A stretch of DNA of 5,476 nt, from the NCBI GenBank assembly GCA_022837365.1, contig JALHHV010000236.1, forward strand, positions 1 through 5,476, written 5' to 3'. This document shows, piece by piece, positions 4,795 through 5,476 of this stretch. The DNA comes from Desulfovibrio sp. GTDB taxonomy: Bacteria > Desulfobacterota > Desulfovibrionia > Desulfovibrionales > Desulfovibrionaceae. The notes beneath the pieces are model-generated. The model was not told where the DNA came from. It ran no database searches and worked only from the letters and a program-made list of their open reading frames with translations. Positions within the stretch are counted from its first letter, which is position 1. Every line of letters starts with the position of its first letter. The position numbers and the translations under genes are program-made.

Positions 4795-5476
4795 AGACCT
4801 TTTTGCCCACCTTCTGGGTCGCCTCCCGGTCTATCGCATCCGAGGTCTGCATCACCTTCTGGTAGGCTTCGAACTGCCGCTGGGCCTCGATCATGTTCAC
4901 CATTTCGGAGACTACCTCGACGTTGGACGCCTCCAGGTAGCCCTGCGCCACGTAGGCCCCCTGCGCGGGCACCTCGCCCGCCTCGGAGCCCGGCCGCAGC
5001 CGGTACATGTTGCCGCCCAGCTTTTCCAGGGCGGTCAGGTCGTTCACGGTGACCAGGTTCAGCTGCCCCACCAGCACGCCGTCCGCGAAAATCTGCCCGT
5101 CGTCGGAAATCTGCACCTGCTCGCCGGGCGGCAGGCCCAGGTCGCCGCCGTCGCCCTGCACCGCGTGGCCCATGGCCGTCACCAGCTGGCCGTCGGCGGT
5201 TTGCAGGAAGTTGCCGTTGCGGGTGTAGAATTCGCCCTCGGGGGTGCGCACCTTGAAAAAGGCGTTGCCGGAGATGGCCACGTCCAGCGGGTTGCCGGTG
5301 TAGCGCATGCTGCCCTGATCGAAGTCGGTATGGGCCACGGCAATGCGCGGCCGGGCCACGTGCATGGGCTCCGGAAAGAGCTTTTTCGAGCGCACGTTGG
5401 CGATGGGCTCCATGATCTGGTCATGGGCGAACAGCTGCATGGTATCCTTGAAGGATATGACGTCGCGCTTGTAGCC
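4793..5476 (-). CDS. flgF: Flagellar proximal rod protein FlgF (5' end outside window)
   Basis: FlgF is one of the proximal rod subunits below FlgG, exported by the flagellar type III apparatus. The frame is open to the window edge and 227 residues are visible; with a family length near 260, about 30 N-terminal residues, including the usual NNLANVNT signature, lie outside. The visible part begins GYKRDVISFKDTMQ, which normally follows that signature, so the internal ATG at 5440 is not the true start. Core motifs are GNPLDVAISGNAFFKV (visible residues about 61-76) and YTRNGNFLQTADGQLV (about 84-99). The C-terminal helix GYLEASNVEVVSEMVNMIEAQRQFEAYQKVMQTSD (from about 179) parallels that of FlgG. 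The less glycine-rich middle and position before flgG favour FlgF over FlgG or FlgE. The TAG stop overlaps the end of element R1. Confidence 0.95.
   Translation of the reverse strand, partial: GYKRDVISFKDTMQLFAHDQIMEPIANVRSKKLFPEPMHVARPRIAVAHTDFDQGSMRYTGNPLDVAISGNAFFKVRTPEGEFYTRNGNFLQTADGQLVTAMGHAVQGDGGDLGLPPGEQVQISDDGQIFADGVLVGQLNLVTVNDLTALEKLGGNMYRLRPGSEAGEVPAQGAYVAQGYLEASNVEVVSEMVNMIEAQRQFEAYQKVMQTSDAIDREATQKVGKKV

Overview
The window is part of a flagellar rod and ring gene cluster, read entirely on the minus strand in the order flgF (5' end outside the window), flgG, flgA, flgH, flgI (3' end outside). High G+C content, the protein sequences, the L-ring and P-ring genes (so a Gram-negative) and the gene order suggest a Desulfovibrio/Nitratidesulfovibrio-type sulfate reducer. 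That placement comes from family resemblance, not from a search.

Layout, in order of transcription (right to left): flgF 5476-4793 (proximal rod), a 344-bp gap, flgG 4448-3666 (distal rod), a 173-bp gap, flgA 3492-2452 (P-ring chaperone), an 81-bp gap, flgH 2370-1654 (L-ring lipoprotein), an unusually long 772-bp gap, then flgI 881-1 (P-ring). FlgF and FlgG build the rod. FlgA helps FlgI assemble the P ring around the rod in the periplasm, and FlgH forms the L ring in the outer membrane. Each start inside the window has a good Shine-Dalgarno sequence 7-9 nt upstream; these starts shorten the longest possible reading frames of flgA and flgH.

The unexpected content is between the genes. Three of the four gaps carry copies of one family of nested inverted-repeat elements (here R1 to R5). 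The fullest copies share an outer long stem, a conserved 5' flank ending in GGCAAGGAAAAC, an inner perfect stem whose sequence differs between copies but always pairs, usually a small GTAC-type hairpin at the tip, and a conserved 3' flank GTTTGAC. R1, R2 and R5 run opposite to the flg genes and their outer ends touch the stop codons of flgF, flgG and flgH. R3 points the other way and abuts a near-consensus sigma-54 promoter (1051-1067) in front of flgI. The long flgH-flgI gap therefore looks like a cluster of these elements plus a promoter that gives flgI and the genes after it their own transcription start. I cannot match the repeat family to a named one, and its role (3'-end processing or stability, attenuation, mobile MITE-like element, structured RNA) is open.
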